In this document: positions 26,082-35,125 of the stretch, piece by piece
Layout of the letters: each line of letters begins with the position of its first letter
Position numbering within the stretch: position 1 is the stretch's first letter
Made by a program: the position numbers and the translations under genes
The notes under the pieces: model-generated
Seen by the model: the letters and a program-made list of their open reading frames with translations, nothing else
What the model was told of the DNA's origin: nothing
The model's database searches: none
Source: Intrasporangiaceae bacterium URHB0013
GTDB taxonomy: Bacteria; Actinomycetota; Actinomycetes; Actinomycetales; Dermatophilaceae
NCBI GenBank assembly: GCA_000620545.1
Contig: JIBA01000019.1
Location: 142,254 to 206,253, forward strand
DNA length: 64,000 bases
Reading direction: 5' to 3'

Positions 26082-26987
26082 TCAGGGTCGTGAGAAGGTT
26101 TCGAGCGCTCCGCCGCCGGGTCCGACGAGCACCGGCAGGTTGTCGATGAGGCGGGTCGTGCCCACGCGTCCGGCCACGGCGAGGAGGGCCTCCCCGCGGT
26201 ACCACTCCGGCACGTCCTCGAGCGTGTCGGGATGCACGAGCACGAGATAGTCCACGAGGGCGAGCGGCTCGCGCACGAGGACGGCCCGGGCGGCGCGACG
26301 GACGGCCGACGGGCCCTCTGCGGCCGCAGCGGCGCCGGCCCGCAGCGCCGCCGACAGGCTGAGGGCCGTCTCACGGTCGGAGGCCGTCAGGTACGTGTTG
26401 CGGCTCGACATCGCGAGGCCGTCGGGCTCGCGCACGGTCGGCACGGCGACGACTCGCACCGGGAAGTCGAGGTCCCGGCACATCCGGCGGATGAGGAGCA
26501 GCTGCTGGGCGTCCTTCTGGCCGAAGTAGGCCGCGCTGCACCGGGTCAGGTGCATGAGCTTGCCGACGACGGTGAGCATGCCGTCGAAGTGGCCGGGCCG
26601 GGACTGGCCCTCGAGGACGTCGCCGAGCGGTCCGGCGGAGATCCGCACCCCCGGGTCGCCGTCGGGGTAGATGACGTCGGGTGTCGGCGCGAAGACGAGG
26701 TCGACGCCCGCGGCCGTGCAGATCTCGAGGTCGGCGTCGAACGTGCGCGGGTACCGGGAGAGGTCCTCCTTGGGCCCGAACTGCAGCGGGTTGAGGAAGA
26801 TCGTCACGACGACGTGGCGGTGGGCCGTGCGGGCCTGGTGGATGAGCGTCGCGTGGCCCTCGTGCAGGGCACCCATCGTCATGACCACGGCGACGTCGCC
26901 GTCATCGAGCGCCGAGCGGGCCTCGCGCAGCTCCTCCCTCGTCCGGGCGACCACCGGTGTGGTGGGCGGAGCGGTGGTGTGGGTCAC
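26082..26987 (-). CDS. panC: Pantothenate synthetase
   Basis: A 301-residue ligase joining pantoate and beta-alanine with ATP. The nucleotide-binding MTMGALHEGHATLI, the NPLQFGPKEDLSRYPR, GHFDGMLTVVGKL and KMSKS-like SSRNTYL segments are intact. The GTG start overlaps the stop of the DUF2520 gene (GTGA). panB is not seen here. Confidence 0.95.
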   Translation of the reverse strand: MTHTTAPPTTPVVARTREELREARSALDDGDVAVVMTMGALHEGHATLIHQARTAHRHVVVTIFLNPLQFGPKEDLSRYPRTFDADLEICTAAGVDLVFAPTPDVIYPDGDPGVRISAGPLGDVLEGQSRPGHFDGMLTVVGKLMHLTRCSAAYFGQKDAQQLLLIRRMCRDLDFPVRVVAVPTVREPDGLAMSSRNTYLTASDRETALSLSAALRAGAAAAAEGPSAVRRAARAVLVREPLALVDYLVLVHPDTLEDVPEWYRGEALLAVAGRVGTTRLIDNLPVLVGPGGGALETFSRP

Positions 26988-27892
26988 GGCTGGTCCTCCT
27001 CGTGCGCGAGCAGCTCGAGCAGCGGGCCGGCGTCGGAGGCGCGGAGGCGTCCGCTGAGCAGAGCCCGCTGCGCCGTCGCGCGGGCCAGGGCGAGGTAGGT
27101 CGGGCGGATGTCCGGGGCGACCTTGCGCAGCATCGCGACGTGCTCGGCCACGGTACCGGCATCGCCACGCGCCACCGGCCCGGTGAGGGCTGCGTCACCA
27201 CGCTGGAGCGTGTTGGACAGGGCAGCCGTCAGGAGCGGCTCGAGGACGCGCGCCGGGTCGTCGACGCCCGCCTCCCCCAGCAGCTGCATCGACTGGGCGA
27301 CGAGTGTGACGAGGTGGTTGGCGCCGTGCGCGAGGGCGGCGTGGTAGCTGACGCGGTCCTCCTCGGCCACCCACACCGGGTCGCCGCCCATCTCGATGAC
27401 GAGCGCCTCGCCGACGGGCCGCGCGAGGTCGAGCGTCGTCACGCCGAAGCAGCAGTCGTGCAGCCGGTCGAGGTCGAGCGCGGTACCCGTGAACGTCATG
27501 GCCGGATGCAGCGCGAGCGGCACGATGTCGCTGCCCGCCGCCGCCTCGAACACCGAGACGCCGTGCGCCCCGGACGTGTGCATGACGAGCTGGCCGGGAG
27601 TGAACGTGCCCGTGGCACTGAGCCCCGCGATGAGGTCGGCGAGCGCGTCGTCCGGAACGGCCAGCACCACGAGGTGGGCTCCCGAGACGACGTCGGGGAT
27701 CGGCCTCACCGGCACACCCGGCAGCAGCGTCGCCGCGCGCTCGAGGCTGTCCTCGCTCACTGCGGAGACACCGGCCACGACGTGACCGGCCCGGGCGAGG
27801 GCGGCTCCGAGGACGGCTCCGACGCGCCCGGCGCCCACGACGCCGACGTCGAAGCGCGCAGGACGCTCGTGCGGGGTGCTCACCCACGGCAC
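26984..27892 (-). CDS. Rossmann-like and DUF2520 domain oxidoreductase
   Basis: A 302-residue protein with an N-terminal NAD(P)-binding fold (VGVVGAGRVGAVLGAALARAGH) and a C-terminal DUF2520 helical domain (ALHPAMTFTG..., HGANHLVTLVAQSM). In actinobacteria this family commonly precedes panC, as here. A ketopantoate-reductase-like role is often suspected but is not proven. Two GTG codons three residues apart could be the start. It leads the pan-nad operon and is divergent from a methyltransferase gene only 22 bases away. Confidence 0.8.
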   Translation of the reverse strand: MPWVSTPHERPARFDVGVVGAGRVGAVLGAALARAGHVVAGVSAVSEDSLERAATLLPGVPVRPIPDVVSGAHLVVLAVPDDALADLIAGLSATGTFTPGQLVMHTSGAHGVSVFEAAAGSDIVPLALHPAMTFTGTALDLDRLHDCCFGVTTLDLARPVGEALVIEMGGDPVWVAEEDRVSYHAALAHGANHLVTLVAQSMQLLGEAGVDDPARVLEPLLTAALSNTLQRGDAALTGPVARGDAGTVAEHVAMLRKVAPDIRPTYLALARATAQRALLSGRLRASDAGPLLELLAHEEDQP

Positions 27893-27914
27893 GCTATCGC
27901 CTACAGTCCGGGGC

Positions 27915-28952
27915 GTGGATCCCGTTCCCTGGCGCGAGGCGTGGCACGAGGGGTTGTATGCCGTCGGGCGGGGTTTCTACGTGACGCGCGGCGGGCCGGC
28001 CGCCCACTTCACCACGGCCGCACACGGACCCACCGGGAAGGTGCTCGCCGAGGCGGTGCTCGCGTTGTGGGCGGTCGAGCACGGTCCGGTGCGCCCGTCG
28101 GTCGTGGTGGACGTCGGGGCCGGCCGTGGCGAGCTCGCCACCCACCTCGCCCGGGTCCTGGCCGCGACGCGGCCCTCGAAGTCCCCCACCCGAGGAGTGG
28201 ACGGTCCCGGCTCCGGGGCTGATCCGGCGCCGCGTACGCGGGTCGTCGCGGTTGACGTCGTCGAGCGGCCCGAGACCCTCGACGAGCGGGTCGAGTGGCT
28301 GCGCTCCCCCGGCGGTGCGGCCCTGCCACCGGGTCTGACCGGCCTGCGCGACGCCCTCGTCATCGCCCACGAGTGGCTCGACGTCGTGCCGTGCACCGTC
28401 GCCGAGGTCGATGCCGACGAGACGGCGCGCCAGGTCCTCGTCGACCCCACGACGGGAGCGGAATCCCTCGGTGCCCCGCTCGCCGACGACGACCGGCGCT
28501 GGGCCAACACCCACTGGCCCACCACGACACCGGGCGACCGCCTCGAGATCGGCCTCGACCGCGACGAGGCCTGGGCCGATCTCGTCTCGCGCGTCGACAC
28601 CGGCACGCTGCTGGCCGTGGACTACGGCCACACGGCGAGGACACGTCCCTCCCGGGGGACGCTCACGGCATACGCCGGCGGTGAGCTGACCACGCCCGTG
28701 CCCGACGGGTCGTGCGACGTGACGGCCCACGTCGCCATCGACAGCCTGGACGCCGACGAGGTGTGCACGCAGCGCGAGGCGCTGAAGGCGCTGGGGCTGA
28801 CCGGCGCCGTCCCGCCGCACGCGCTTGCCGGCAGCGACCCGACGGCCTACCTCGCCGCCCTCGAGCGGGCAAGCGCCGAGGCCCACCTGCTCGACCGGGA
28901 CGGCTTCGGCGCCTTCTGGTGGGCGGTGAAGCACGTTCGCGACACCACCTAA
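27915..28952 (+). CDS. MidA/NDUFAF7-family SAM-dependent methyltransferase
   Basis: A 345-residue protein of COG1565. The N-terminal GFYVTRGGPAAHFTTAAH precedes motif I VVVDVGAGRGELATHLA, and HEWLDVVPC and LLAVDYGHTA follow. The eukaryotic member, NDUFAF7, methylates an arginine of the complex I subunit NDUFS2, the NuoD homologue. An orphan nuoD-like gene lies about 2.3 kb downstream in the same direction, so it is a candidate substrate; that link is inference. The GTG start matches the family N-terminus. Confidence 0.8.
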   Translation: MDPVPWREAWHEGLYAVGRGFYVTRGGPAAHFTTAAHGPTGKVLAEAVLALWAVEHGPVRPSVVVDVGAGRGELATHLARVLAATRPSKSPTRGVDGPGSGADPAPRTRVVAVDVVERPETLDERVEWLRSPGGAALPPGLTGLRDALVIAHEWLDVVPCTVAEVDADETARQVLVDPTTGAESLGAPLADDDRRWANTHWPTTTPGDRLEIGLDRDEAWADLVSRVDTGTLLAVDYGHTARTRPSRGTLTAYAGGELTTPVPDGSCDVTAHVAIDSLDADEVCTQREALKALGLTGAVPPHALAGSDPTAYLAALERASAEAHLLDRDGFGAFWWAVKHVRDTT

Positions 28953-28961
28953 ACTGGCGGC

Positions 28962-29495
28962 ATGCGTCGTCTCGCCCCTGCGCTGCTCGCCCTCGGACTC
29001 CTCGTCCTCGCCCCGACCGCCGCCTTCGCGCATGACGCCCTCGAGGCGACCAACCCGGCGGCCGGCACGACCGTCACGCAGCTGCCGAGCAGCGTGGTGC
29101 TCACCTTCTCCGAGACTCCCCTCGAGATCGGCACCCAGGTCGAGGTGACCGGGCCCTCGGGCAGCGTGTCGTCCGGCGCTCCGACGATCAGTGGCCGCGA
29201 CGTCACGCAGGCCCTGGCTCCGAGCGCGCCCGGCGGCGACTACACGGTGTCCTACCGCGTCACCTCCGACGACGGTCACCCCGTCACCGGCACCTTCTCC
29301 TTCCACGCGACGATCGGGCTCGACGGATCGACCGCCACCGCGGGCGCGACCGTGCACGTGCAGAGTGCCCCCACCAGCGACGACGGCGAGGGCTCGCTCC
29401 TCGTGCCGATCCTGCTCACCGTCGTCGGCACGCTCGTGCTGCTGGGGCTCGGTGGCTTCCTCGTGCTCCGCGGCCGCGACGCCGAGCGTTCCTGA
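28962..29495 (+). CDS. CopC-domain membrane-anchored protein
   Basis: A 177-residue secreted protein. A signal peptide ends AFA before HDALEATNP, placing a histidine at the mature N-terminus, a copper ligand in CopC. The CopC beta-barrel continues to SDDGHPVTGTFSF with its second His. A Ser/Thr-rich linker and a C-terminal helix (VPILLTVVGTLVLLGLGGFLVL) anchor it to the membrane, with a short basic tail inside. It probably binds copper outside the membrane. No CopD partner is seen, and it starts nine bases after the methyltransferase stop. Confidence 0.85.
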   Translation: MRRLAPALLALGLLVLAPTAAFAHDALEATNPAAGTTVTQLPSSVVLTFSETPLEIGTQVEVTGPSGSVSSGAPTISGRDVTQALAPSAPGGDYTVSYRVTSDDGHPVTGTFSFHATIGLDGSTATAGATVHVQSAPTSDDGEGSLLVPILLTVVGTLVLLGLGGFLVLRGRDAERS

Positions 29496-29528
29496 CGCCC
29501 CCGGCGTTCTCAGAACGACTGACGGCGC

Positions 29529-29924
29529 TCAGTCGAGCTCCGGGAGGGGCTGGTTGAGGAACCATCGATGGCCGAACGGGTCGTGGAAGACCGCGAGCCG
29601 GCCGATCGGCGGGTTGTCCTCGGGACCCCGGTCGAGCGTCGCGCCTCCAGCCCGGACGCGGCGGCAGCGGTCGTCGACATCGGTCACCGTGAGGTGCAGC
29701 GTCACGGCGTTGCCGCGGGCGGGGTCAGGTGGCGCGACGCCTGCCGACTCGAACGCGTCCGACATCATCCAGCGCGCGCCGTCGACCGCCAGCTCGCAGT
29801 GTCCGACGTGCCCGTCGTCCATGACGATCGGTTCGACGGTCACCTCGGCACCCAGGTGCTCGCAGTACCAGTCGATCGCGGCCCTCGAGTCGGCCACACA
29901 GATGTAGGGCGTCAGCTCAGCCAT
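29529..29924 (-). CDS. VOC-family (glyoxalase/PhnB-like) protein
   Basis: A 131-residue vicinal-oxygen-chelate protein of the PhnB-like type: MAELTPYICVADSRAAIDWYCEHLGA at the start, HCELAVDGARWMMSDAFE in the middle and AVFHDPFGHRWFLNQP at the end. Such proteins include antibiotic-binding proteins and small dioxygenases, but the function here is unknown. The ATG is used because a GTG directly before it adds only one residue. Confidence 0.75.
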   Translation of the reverse strand: MAELTPYICVADSRAAIDWYCEHLGAEVTVEPIVMDDGHVGHCELAVDGARWMMSDAFESAGVAPPDPARGNAVTLHLTVTDVDDRCRRVRAGGATLDRGPEDNPPIGRLAVFHDPFGHRWFLNQPLPELD

Positions 29925-29953
29925 CACTCTTCCTCTCTCCGTCCGTACGCCGG

Positions 29954-31168
29954 TCAGGTCGCTGGTCGGCTCCGGGCCACGATGAGCCGCTCGTAGCCAC
30001 GCAGCACGAACGTCGGCCGCCGCGCCGCCCCGACGACCTCGAGGGGGCCCAGCCGCCCGAGCAGCGCGCGGGTCGAGGTCTGCAGCTCCATCCGGGCCAA
30101 CGGCGCCCCGAGACAGAAGTGGATGCCGGCCCCGAAGGCGAGGTGAGGATTGGGGTCGCGGTCGGCGACGAAGCGGTCGGGGTCGGCGAAGACGGCGGGG
30201 TCACGGTTCGCCGCCCCGAGCAGCGCGGCCACCTTCTGACCCTTCTCGACCGTCACGCCGTGGAGATCGACGTCGGTCGTTGCCGTGCGCTCGAAGAGGT
30301 GCAGCGGGGAGTCGTGCCGGAGCATCTCCTCGACGAGGCGGTCGACGGCCGCCGCGTCGTCGAGACCCCTGAGGACGGTGTCGAGCTGCTCTGCTTCGGC
30401 GAGGAGTGAGGCCAGACCGTTGCCGAAACCGTTGACGCTGGCCTCGTGGCCGGCGTTGAGCAGCAGCACCACCGTCGCGACGAGCTCGCGGGGCGAGAGC
30501 CGGTCGCCACCGTCGCGCTCCTGGACAAGGGAGGTCAGCAGGTCGTCACCGGGAACGTCTGCCCGCTCGGCCGCGAGGGCCTCGACGTAGGAGGCGAACT
30601 CGTCGCACGCACGCTGCGCGTCCCGCTGGGCCTCTGGGACGGGGTCGACCTCGTACATCCGGACGATGGCCTGGGACCAGTCCCGGAGCACCTTCCAGTC
30701 CGCGGTCGGCGTGCCGAGGAGCTCGCAGATGACAAGGACGGGCAGGGGCTCGGCGTACGCGGCGATGACGTCGACCCGACCGTCGCGGTCGAGGATGCGC
30801 TCGACGTCGTCGAGCAGGCCGGCCGCGATCTGCTCGACACGCGGACGCAGCCGGGTCACGTGCCCACGGCCGAACGCGCCGGCGACGAGACGCCGAAGTC
30901 TCGTGTGCTTGGGCGGCTCCGAGTCGAGGATCGAGTCGGCGTGCAACCAGTCGAACGTCGTCCAGGCGTCGTCCCCGTCGGAGCGCGGGCGCAGGATGCG
31001 GCCCAGGCGCCGGTCGCGCAGCACGTCGTTGGCCGCCGCGTGCGTCGTCGTGACCCACACGCCCAGGCCCTCGTGCCACAGGACCGGTGCCTCTTCGCGG
31101 GCAGCGGCCAGTGCCGGGTACGGGTCTGGCACGAAGGCCGGGTCGCGCAGGTCGAGCTGGTCGGTCAC
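29954..31168 (-). CDS. Cytochrome P450
   Basis: A 404-residue soluble bacterial P450. The I-helix oxygen motif is [11 protein letters not shown] (alanine in place of the usual Thr-flanking pattern), the ExxR motif is EEMLRHDSP, and the heme loop is [17 protein letters not shown] with the axial cysteine. Early sequence [21 protein letters not shown] is typical of the N-terminus. The GTG start [10 protein letters not shown] is chosen on that basis. No ferredoxin partner gene is adjacent; the substrate is unknown. It is divergent from the nuoD-like gene. Confidence 0.9.
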   Translation of the reverse strand: MTDQLDLRDPAFVPDPYPALAAAREEAPVLWHEGLGVWVTTTHAAANDVLRDRRLGRILRPRSDGDDAWTTFDWLHADSILDSEPPKHTRLRRLVAGAFGRGHVTRLRPRVEQIAAGLLDDVERILDRDGRVDVIAAYAEPLPVLVICELLGTPTADWKVLRDWSQAIVRMYEVDPVPEAQRDAQRACDEFASYVEALAAERADVPGDDLLTSLVQERDGGDRLSPRELVATVVLLLNAGHEASVNGFGNGLASLLAEAEQLDTVLRGLDDAAAVDRLVEEMLRHDSPLHLFERTATTDVDLHGVTVEKGQKVAALLGAANRDPAVFADPDRFVADRDPNPHLAFGAGIHFCLGAPLARMELQTSTRALLGRLGPLEVVGAARRPTFVLRGYERLIVARSRPAT

Positions 31169-31250
31169 CCCCACACTCTGCCCGACCGGGCGCCCCCCGG
31201 GGAGAGGCCACACGGCATACGACCACGGTGTGGGTCGTAGGCTCGGCCCC

Positions 31251-32438
31251 ATGAAGGAGACCACCGCCTCCTCGCCGCGCCAGCGTCAGGCCCTGACCGT
31301 CGGCATCGGCGCGGGCGGGCTCGCGACCGCCGACATGGTGCTCAACATCGGTCCGCAGCACCCGGCCACGCACGGCGTCCTGCGGCTGCGCATCGTCGTC
31401 GACGGCGAACGGATCATCAGTGCCGAGCCGATCGTCGGCTACATGCACCGGGGCGCCGAGAAGCTATTCGAGGTGCGCGACTACCGCCAGATCATCGTGC
31501 TCGCCAACCGCCACGACTGGCTCAGCGCCTTCTCCAACGAGCTCGGCGTGGTCCTCGGCGTCGAGCAGATGCTCGGCATGGAGGTGCCGGAGCGGGCCGT
31601 CTGGGCGCGCACCGCCCTCGCCGAGCTCAACCGGGTCCTCAACCACCTGATGTTCCTCGGCTCCTACCCCCTCGAGCTCGGCGCCATCACGCCGGTCTTC
31701 CACGCGTTCCGCGAGCGTGAGGAGCTCCAGGCGGTCATGGAGGAGGTGTCGGGCGGGCGGATGCACTACATGTTCAACCGCGTCGGTGGTCTCAAGGAGG
31801 ACCTCCCGGCCGGTTGGATGGGCCGCGTCGACAAGGCGATCGCCAACGTGCGAAAGCGCCTGCCGGACCTCGAACGCCTCATCGTCGGCAACGAGATCCT
31901 CGAGGCCCGGACGCGTGGGGTCGGGGTGCTGTCGCGGGCGACGGTCGAGGCCTACGGCGTCTCGGGCCCGATCGCGCGGGCGAGCGGCCTCGACGTCGAC
32001 CTGCGCAGAGACGCGCCCTACCTCGCCTACGGCGAGCTGTTCGGCGACAAGGGCCCCGGCCGCGTCGTGACCCGCACGGCGGGTGACTGCCTGTCACGAC
32101 TCGAGGTGCTGCTCGAGCAGGTGCACGTCTCGCTTGATCTCGCCCAGGCCTGCCTCGACCGGCTCGTCCAGCTGCCGCAGGGGCCGATCAACGTCAAGCT
32201 GCCCAAGGTGCTCAAGGTTCCCGAGGGCGAGATCTACAGCGCCACCGAGAACCCGCTCGGCTTCAACGGCTACTACCTCGTCTCGCGGGGTGAGAAGACC
32301 CCGTGGCGGCTCAAGCTGCGCTCGGCCTCCTTCAACAACGTCAGCGTGCTGTCCGAGATGCTGCCCGGCCAGCTCATCGCCGACATGGTCGCGATCCTCG
32401 GCTCGATGTTCTTCGTCGTCGGGGACATCGACAAGTGA
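31251..32438 (+). CDS. Orphan NADH-quinone oxidoreductase subunit D (NuoD-like)
   Basis: A 395-residue homologue of the complex I 49-kDa quinone-site subunit. Conserved [34 protein letters not shown]-like [20 protein letters not shown] and the C-terminal [18 protein letters not shown] end are all present, so it seems functional. No other nuo gene is nearby, so this is an extra copy outside the main operon. A MidA-family methyltransferase upstream may modify the HRG arginine. A small lipoprotein gene is coupled to its stop. Confidence 0.9.
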   Translation: MKETTASSPRQRQALTVGIGAGGLATADMVLNIGPQHPATHGVLRLRIVVDGERIISAEPIVGYMHRGAEKLFEVRDYRQIIVLANRHDWLSAFSNELGVVLGVEQMLGMEVPERAVWARTALAELNRVLNHLMFLGSYPLELGAITPVFHAFREREELQAVMEEVSGGRMHYMFNRVGGLKEDLPAGWMGRVDKAIANVRKRLPDLERLIVGNEILEARTRGVGVLSRATVEAYGVSGPIARASGLDVDLRRDAPYLAYGELFGDKGPGRVVTRTAGDCLSRLEVLLEQVHVSLDLAQACLDRLVQLPQGPINVKLPKVLKVPEGEIYSATENPLGFNGYYLVSRGEKTPWRLKLRSASFNNVSVLSEMLPGQLIADMVAILGSMFFVVGDIDK

Positions 32439-32674
32439 GCCGCCGTATGCCATCCGCCCGGACCTCGCGCGAGACCCTCCTGCGTGCCGCAGCCGTCACG
32501 CTCATCACGGCGACGATCACGCTCGCCGCGGCCTGCTCCGACGAGGACACCGTCGACACGATCCCGCCGCCGTGGCCGACGCGGACCACGACGCCCGACG
32601 GACCGCCCCGGCCGCCGTCCGTCGAGACGACGACGACCCCCACCTCGACGATCAGCGTGGTCGGCACCACCTGA
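32435..32674 (+). CDS. Small putative lipoprotein
   Basis: A 79-residue product coupled to nuoD by a GTGA overlap. After a basic start ([13 protein letters not shown]) comes a hydrophobic signal stretch ending in a lipobox LAAAC, then an acidic DEDTVDT and a Pro/Thr-rich tail likely to span the wall. There is no recognised domain. Translation could start four codons later at ATG inside a GTATGCC motif. A link to the NuoD-like protein is suggested only by position. Confidence 0.6.
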   Translation: MSRRMPSARTSRETLLRAAAVTLITATITLAAACSDEDTVDTIPPPWPTRTTTPDGPPRPPSVETTTTPTSTISVVGTT

Positions 32675-32769
32675 CCGGAGGACGCCCACGACTGCCGTGT
32701 CGTCTGCTGTCTGGCGGGGTGATCACCACACCAGGTGCCGGACCACGGCGCAGGGCACGCGCAGCCGGC

Positions 32770-32842
32770 GGTTTGACCCACGGCGCCGCCGGCGGTTGGT
32801 CCACGGCGCCGCCGGCGGTTGGTCCACGGCGCCGCCGGCGGC
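32770..32842. repeat. 23-bp GC-rich tandem repeat, about three copies
   Basis: GGTTGGTCCACGGCGCCGCC plus GGC is repeated at 32794 and 32817, with a slightly longer variant from 32770. Each unit contains the palindromes GGCGCC and CCGCCGGCGG, so strong hairpins can form. It ends three bases before the stop of the minus-strand DUF3180 gene and lies between convergent genes, the same kind of place as the 32-bp arrays, but the sequence is unrelated. Confidence 0.85.
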
Positions 32843-32844
32843 GG

Positions 32845-33330
32845 TCAGGACGCGGCCGGCGGCTGGTCCTCGTCCTCGTCGTCGCGGGGGCGCAGACGGC
32901 ACCAGTTCTGCACGACCATGCCGGCCACCGCGAGCAGGAGTGCCACGACGGCGTGGAGCACGAACGGCAGGATGCGTCCACGCTGGGAGTCGACGTCGGC
33001 ATCGGGCAGCAGGACGAGGGCGTTCGCGAGGTACCAGCCCACGAGCACCGAGCCCGTGAGGGCTCCGGCCTGTCCCAGCACGAGCGTTCGGGCCGCGCGC
33101 AGCGGTGAGATGGCGAGGTTGGGCAGGCCGTCGCGGACCTTGCGCACCTGCCAGCCGGCGATGACGAGCCCGCCGGTGAGGAACAGCATCGCGGCCGCGC
33201 CGACCCAGCCGGGCTCGGGCACGGCGTTGCCGCCGGCCGTCAGCCAGCGCAGCCCGAGCCAGGCGACCACCGTCATGGCCAGTCCAGCGAGGACGAGCGT
33301 GCTGACGCGGATGCCGGAGTGTGGTGTCAC
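32845..33330 (-). CDS. DUF3180 membrane protein
   Basis: A 161-residue protein with four hydrophobic helices and a C-terminal acidic tail (RDDEDEDQPPAAS). DUF3180 genes follow folK in many actinobacteria, as here; the function is unknown. I use a GTG that overlaps the folBK stop (GTGA) and has GGGAG six bases upstream; an ATG four codons earlier is in frame. The conserved middle is PNLAISPLRAARTLVLGQAGA. Confidence 0.75.
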   Translation of the reverse strand: MTPHSGIRVSTLVLAGLAMTVVAWLGLRWLTAGGNAVPEPGWVGAAAMLFLTGGLVIAGWQVRKVRDGLPNLAISPLRAARTLVLGQAGALTGSVLVGWYLANALVLLPDADVDSQRGRILPFVLHAVVALLLAVAGMVVQNWCRLRPRDDEDEDQPPAAS

Positions 33331-34214
33331 TGCTGCTCCCATCGGGGACCGGGACGCACGCCCGATCTGTCGAGGCCGGCCAGGAGCTCAGCCACCTGGC
33401 GTATGCCGGCGTCCCCGGGTCCCACGCGCAGGGTGGCCCTCGGGTCGGCGTCGGTCCACGGCACGAGGACGAACGCGCGCTCGTGCGCCCGCGGGTGTGG
33501 AAGGGTCAGCTCGTCGGCGTCGCTGACGACCTCTCGGGAGCCTCCGGGCGTGCCGTACTGGATGAGGTCGAGATCGAGGGTCCTTGCGCCCCAGCGGATC
33601 TCGCGCGTGCGTCCATGCTCCGCCTCGATGGCGTGCAGGGCGGCCAGCAGCTCGTCAGCGGCCAGGCTGGCGCGGCCGACGGCGACGGCGTTGAGGTAGG
33701 GCGGCTGCTCGGGGCCGCCCACCGGGTCGGTCTCGACGATCGCCGACACGGACGTGACGGTGAGCCCTGACAGGCCTCGGAGGGCCTGGACAGCCGCGCC
33801 GAGGGTCTGTCCCCGGTCGCCGAGGTTGGATCCGAGGGCGATGGCCACGTGCGCGGCGTTCGCGCGCTCGAGGCGTACCTGCACGTCCGTGAACGGGTGC
33901 CCGACGGGCGCCTCGGGCTTGTGCACGACGACCTCGACGGACTCGACGAGGTCGTGGCGCAGCACCTCGTCGGCGATGACCTCGGCGAGACGCTCGATGA
34001 GATCGAAGGACGGGCCGGTGATGCGGGCGACGACGTCGTCGGCGACCTCGGCGTAGTTGACCGTGGCGGACAGGGCATCGGTGCGACCGGCGCGTTCGAG
34101 GTCGCAGACCATCGTCACGTCGACGAGGAACGTCTGGCCGTCCCGCTTCTCGAAATCGAGCACGCCGTGGGTGCCGCGTGCCGAGACTCCCTGGAGCACG
34201 ATGCGATCGCTCAT
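33327..34214 (-). CDS. folBK: Fused dihydroneopterin aldolase / HPPK (FolB-FolK)
   Basis: A 295-residue two-domain protein of folate synthesis. Residues 1-119 are FolB (MSDRIVLQGVSARGTHGVLD, VNYAEVADDV, VVVHKPEAPVG), which cleaves dihydroneopterin. From about residue 121 FolK begins (HVAIALGSNLGDRGQTL) with the pterin/ATP motif RWGARTLDLDLI. It transfers pyrophosphate to the aldolase product. Fusion places consecutive steps in one chain. The ATG overlaps the folP stop (ATGA). Confidence 0.93.
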   Translation of the reverse strand: MSDRIVLQGVSARGTHGVLDFEKRDGQTFLVDVTMVCDLERAGRTDALSATVNYAEVADDVVARITGPSFDLIERLAEVIADEVLRHDLVESVEVVVHKPEAPVGHPFTDVQVRLERANAAHVAIALGSNLGDRGQTLGAAVQALRGLSGLTVTSVSAIVETDPVGGPEQPPYLNAVAVGRASLAADELLAALHAIEAEHGRTREIRWGARTLDLDLIQYGTPGGSREVVSDADELTLPHPRAHERAFVLVPWTDADPRATLRVGPGDAGIRQVAELLAGLDRSGVRPGPRWEQQ

Positions 34215-35125
34215 CGGTCGAGATCCCCCACCAGGTCGTCGACGTCGTCGGGTGCGTGCTCGAGGGCGGCCTGCACGACCGTGAGAACGCGAGCGGTGGA
34301 GGCGACGTCATGGACGCGCACGCACCAGAGGCCCGCCATGGCGGCCATGACCGACGTCGCGGTCGTCTCGACGTCACGATCGGCGGCGGGTCTCGGAGCG
34401 GCACCCTGGTCGCGGCCCACGCGGCCGAGGAAGGCCTTGCGCGAGGCGCCGAGCAGGATCGGCTGGCCGAGGTCGTGCAGCGACGGCAGCGCAGCCATGA
34501 GGGCCCAGTTGTGGTCGGCGTTCTTGGCGAAGCCGAGGCCCGGGTCGAGGACGAGGTGGTCCTCGTCGACGCCGGCCTCGAGGAGGGCGTCGCGCCGCTC
34601 CCCCAGCTCGCGGACCACGTCTGCGACGACGTCGTCGTAGACGGCGCGCGACTGCATCGCGGTGCTGTGCCCGCGCCAGTGCATCGCGATGAACGGCAGT
34701 CGGTTCGCGGCGACCCACGGAACCATCTCCGGGTCGGCGAGTCCACCCGAGACGTCGTTGACGATGGAGGCACCCGCCTCGACGGCGGCGCGCGCGACGG
34801 AGGCGCGCATCGTGTCGATGGAGACCACTGCCCCGTCGGCCGCGAGAGCCGTCACGACGGGCAGGACCCGGCGCAGCTCCTCCTCGACCGACGGGCGCTC
34901 GGCGCCGGGACGGGTCGACTCTCCACCGACGTCGACGATGTGGGCACCGGCCGCGAGGACGTCGCGTCCGTGCGTGATCGCGGCCTCCTGCTCGAACCAC
35001 TCGCCGCCGTCGGAGAACGAGTCGGGCGTGACGTTGACGACCCCCATGACGAGCGTGCGGTCGCGTACCGACAGGAGCGTGGTCGCATCGGGGGCCCTGC
35101 GGTCGCGGGGGGCGGGCGCGGTCAT
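34211..35125 (-). CDS. folP: Dihydropteroate synthase
   Basis: A 304-residue sulfonamide-target enzyme that joins the pterin pyrophosphate to p-aminobenzoate. It has MGVVNVTPDSFSDGG, DVGGESTRPGAE, SIDTMRASVARAA and DPGLGFAKN, followed by LLGASRKAFLG. The ATG giving MTAPAPRD overlaps the stop of the small ORF between folE and folP as ATGA, which supports this start over the ATG three codons earlier. It is part of the folE-folP-folBK-DUF3180 operon. Confidence 0.94.
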   Translation of the reverse strand: MTAPAPRDRRAPDATTLLSVRDRTLVMGVVNVTPDSFSDGGEWFEQEAAITHGRDVLAAGAHIVDVGGESTRPGAERPSVEEELRRVLPVVTALAADGAVVSIDTMRASVARAAVEAGASIVNDVSGGLADPEMVPWVAANRLPFIAMHWRGHSTAMQSRAVYDDVVADVVRELGERRDALLEAGVDEDHLVLDPGLGFAKNADHNWALMAALPSLHDLGQPILLGASRKAFLGRVGRDQGAAPRPAADRDVETTATSVMAAMAGLWCVRVHDVASTARVLTVVQAALEHAPDDVDDLVGDLDR

